Below, in pieces: positions 23,377 to 23,616 of a stretch of 23,616 bases of DNA. The number at the start of each line of letters is the position of its first letter. Within the stretch, counting starts at the first letter, position 1. Made by a program: the position numbers and the translations under genes. The stretch is from an uncultured Saprospirales bacterium (GTDB taxonomy: Bacteria; Bacteroidota; Bacteroidia; Chitinophagales; JADIYW01): NCBI GenBank assembly GCA_938008535.1, contig CALLKF010000054.1, positions 1 through 23,616 of the forward strand, given 5' to 3'. The notes under the pieces are model-generated. The model saw only the letters and a program-made list of their open reading frames with translations. It was not told where the DNA came from and did not search any database.

Positions 23377-23404
23377 TTTGAGATTTGAGATTTGAGATTT
23401 GAGA
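23377..23404. repeat. Four tandem TTTGAGA heptamers in the 5' leader of the sulfite reductase
   Basis: Perfect copies lie at 23377-23383, 23384-23390, 23391-23397 and 23398-23404, with a degenerate fifth at the start-codon side. On the mRNA they read TCTCAAA and occupy about -9 to -36 before the start codon at 23368, that is, the ribosome-binding region. Copy number changes by slipped-strand replication would shift leader length and possibly expression. Confidence 0.85.
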
Positions 23405-23446
23405 TGACTGTCTATTATCTCGTGTCTCATTTCTTTACATCTAGTT

Positions 23447-23475
23447 ATAAAAAAACCTATCTTTTTATAGATAGG
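23447..23475 (-). terminator. Intrinsic terminator in the sulfite reductase leader (attenuator 2:3 hairpin)
   Basis: On the minus strand CCTATCT (plus 23469-23475) pairs with AGATAGG (plus 23456-23462) over a 6-nt loop, and a run of seven T follows at once (plus 23449-23455). A G-U pair can extend the stem to 8 bp. It lies between the leader ORF and the reductase start codon, so it terminates before the gene rather than after it. Confidence 0.85.
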
Positions 23476-23509
23476 CACATAATTTTTTATACAATAAATC
23501 AACCTATCC
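23449..23509 (-). promoter_or_regulatory. Candidate cysteine-responsive transcription attenuator (antiterminator/terminator switch)
   Basis: Three segments on the minus strand are mutually exclusive partners: segment 1 GGATAGG (plus 23503-23509), segment 2 CCTATCT (23469-23475) and segment 3 AGATAGG (23456-23462) followed by seven T. Segments 1:2 can form a 7-bp stem (one G-U) over a 27-nt loop; 2:3 form the terminator. Segment 1 begins 1 nt after the stop codon of a leader ORF with three Cys codons. A ribosome reaching the stop would cover segment 1 and favour termination. One stalled at the Cys codons (the last ends 16 nt upstream of segment 1) would leave it free and allow read-through. 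The mechanism is inferred from trp-type attenuators. Confidence 0.75.
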
Positions 23510-23510
23510 G

Positions 23511-23561
23511 CTATTGCAGAAAAGAACAACAACAATTGTATAGCTTGACTAATTTTTTCAT
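23511..23561 (-). CDS. Cysteine-rich leader peptide of 16 residues (MKKLVKLYNCCCSFLQ)
   Basis: This is a short ORF that opens ATG at 23561-23559, has two Lys and a hydrophobic start, then Tyr, Asn and three consecutive TGT codons (23534-23526), then Ser, Phe, Leu, Gln and TAG at 23513-23511. Three Cys codons in a row are very improbable in a random 16-codon ORF in this AT-rich DNA, and they precede a switchable terminator and a cysteine-pathway gene. It is expected to act by translation, not as a protein. No clear TAnnTTTG promoter is visible in the 55 nt upstream within the window (TATATTTT near 23570 is a weak candidate); the real promoter may lie beyond the edge. Confidence 0.75.
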   Translation of the reverse strand: MKKLVKLYNCCCSFLQ

Positions 23562-23616
23562 TTCTATAAAAATATAAATAAATAATGAAAGATGTTGGTT
23601 GTTAATGATTTTTTAA

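Noticed and set aside
23449..23616. SAM- or other sulfur riboswitch upstream of sulfite reductase
   Set aside because: No junction or pseudoknot pattern of a known SAM class was recognised; the leader peptide with Cys codons and the simple alternative hairpins explain the sequence without an aptamer.

Overview
The window looks like a chromosomal segment of a low-GC member of the Bacteroidota, probably Chitinophagales or a relative. The evidence is the AT-rich sequence with A/T-rich leaders, two well-formed TAnnTTTG-type promoters with a TTG 20 nt upstream (5332-5362 and 13768-13798), a DUF937-OmpA protein, a sulfite reductase with a HEPN-like tail, and a eukaryotic-type glutamine synthetase. 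The assignment rests on these traits only; there is no rRNA in the window.

Bases 1 to about 5180 are the end of an integrated mobile element that stops at the 3' end of a tRNA-Asn gene. Its plus-strand genes are: a phage-O-like replication initiator with iteron-like repeats inside the gene; an XRE-type regulator overlapping a RuvC-like protein; a small conserved-looking protein; a cytosine-5 DNA methyltransferase whose only sensible start codon is ATA; and a RadC/JAB protein overlapping an ArdC-like antirestriction protein. A convergent two-gene operon (excisionase-like HTH protein plus a small unknown protein) lies next to the tRNA. No integrase is visible, so the other end of the element must lie to the left of the window.

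Bases 5385 to 14870 are ordinary chromosomal genes, mostly in short units separated by clear terminators: a PfkB sugar kinase, a vanadium-haloperoxidase/PAP2 lipoprotein, a HAD phosphatase, a DUF937-OmpA envelope protein (minus strand), a TauD-like dioxygenase, a bile acid:sodium symporter family protein, a polytopic membrane protein (minus strand) and a type II glutamine synthetase.

Bases 14940 to 23561 form one long minus-strand array. Reading in the direction of transcription it holds: a leader region, siroheme sulfite reductase with a HEPN-like C-terminus, an antitoxin, a PIN toxin, uroporphyrinogen-III methyltransferase (cobA), precorrin-2 dehydrogenase, a GT39-like membrane glycosyltransferase, a dienelactone-hydrolase-like protein, a GT2 glycosyltransferase, and a methyltransferase with an unusual N-terminal half. 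The enzyme that needs siroheme and the two enzymes that make it are thus in one unit, with a toxin-antitoxin pair between them.

The most interesting signal is at the right edge. The leader of the sulfite reductase contains a 16-codon ORF (MKKLVKLYNCCCSFLQ) with three consecutive Cys codons. One nucleotide after its stop codon come three short segments that can form either an antiterminator (1:2) or an intrinsic terminator followed by seven U (2:3). This is the layout of a trp-type attenuator, but with cysteine as the sensed amino acid, placed in front of a cysteine-biosynthesis enzyme. It also argues that the reductase works on sulfite rather than nitrite.
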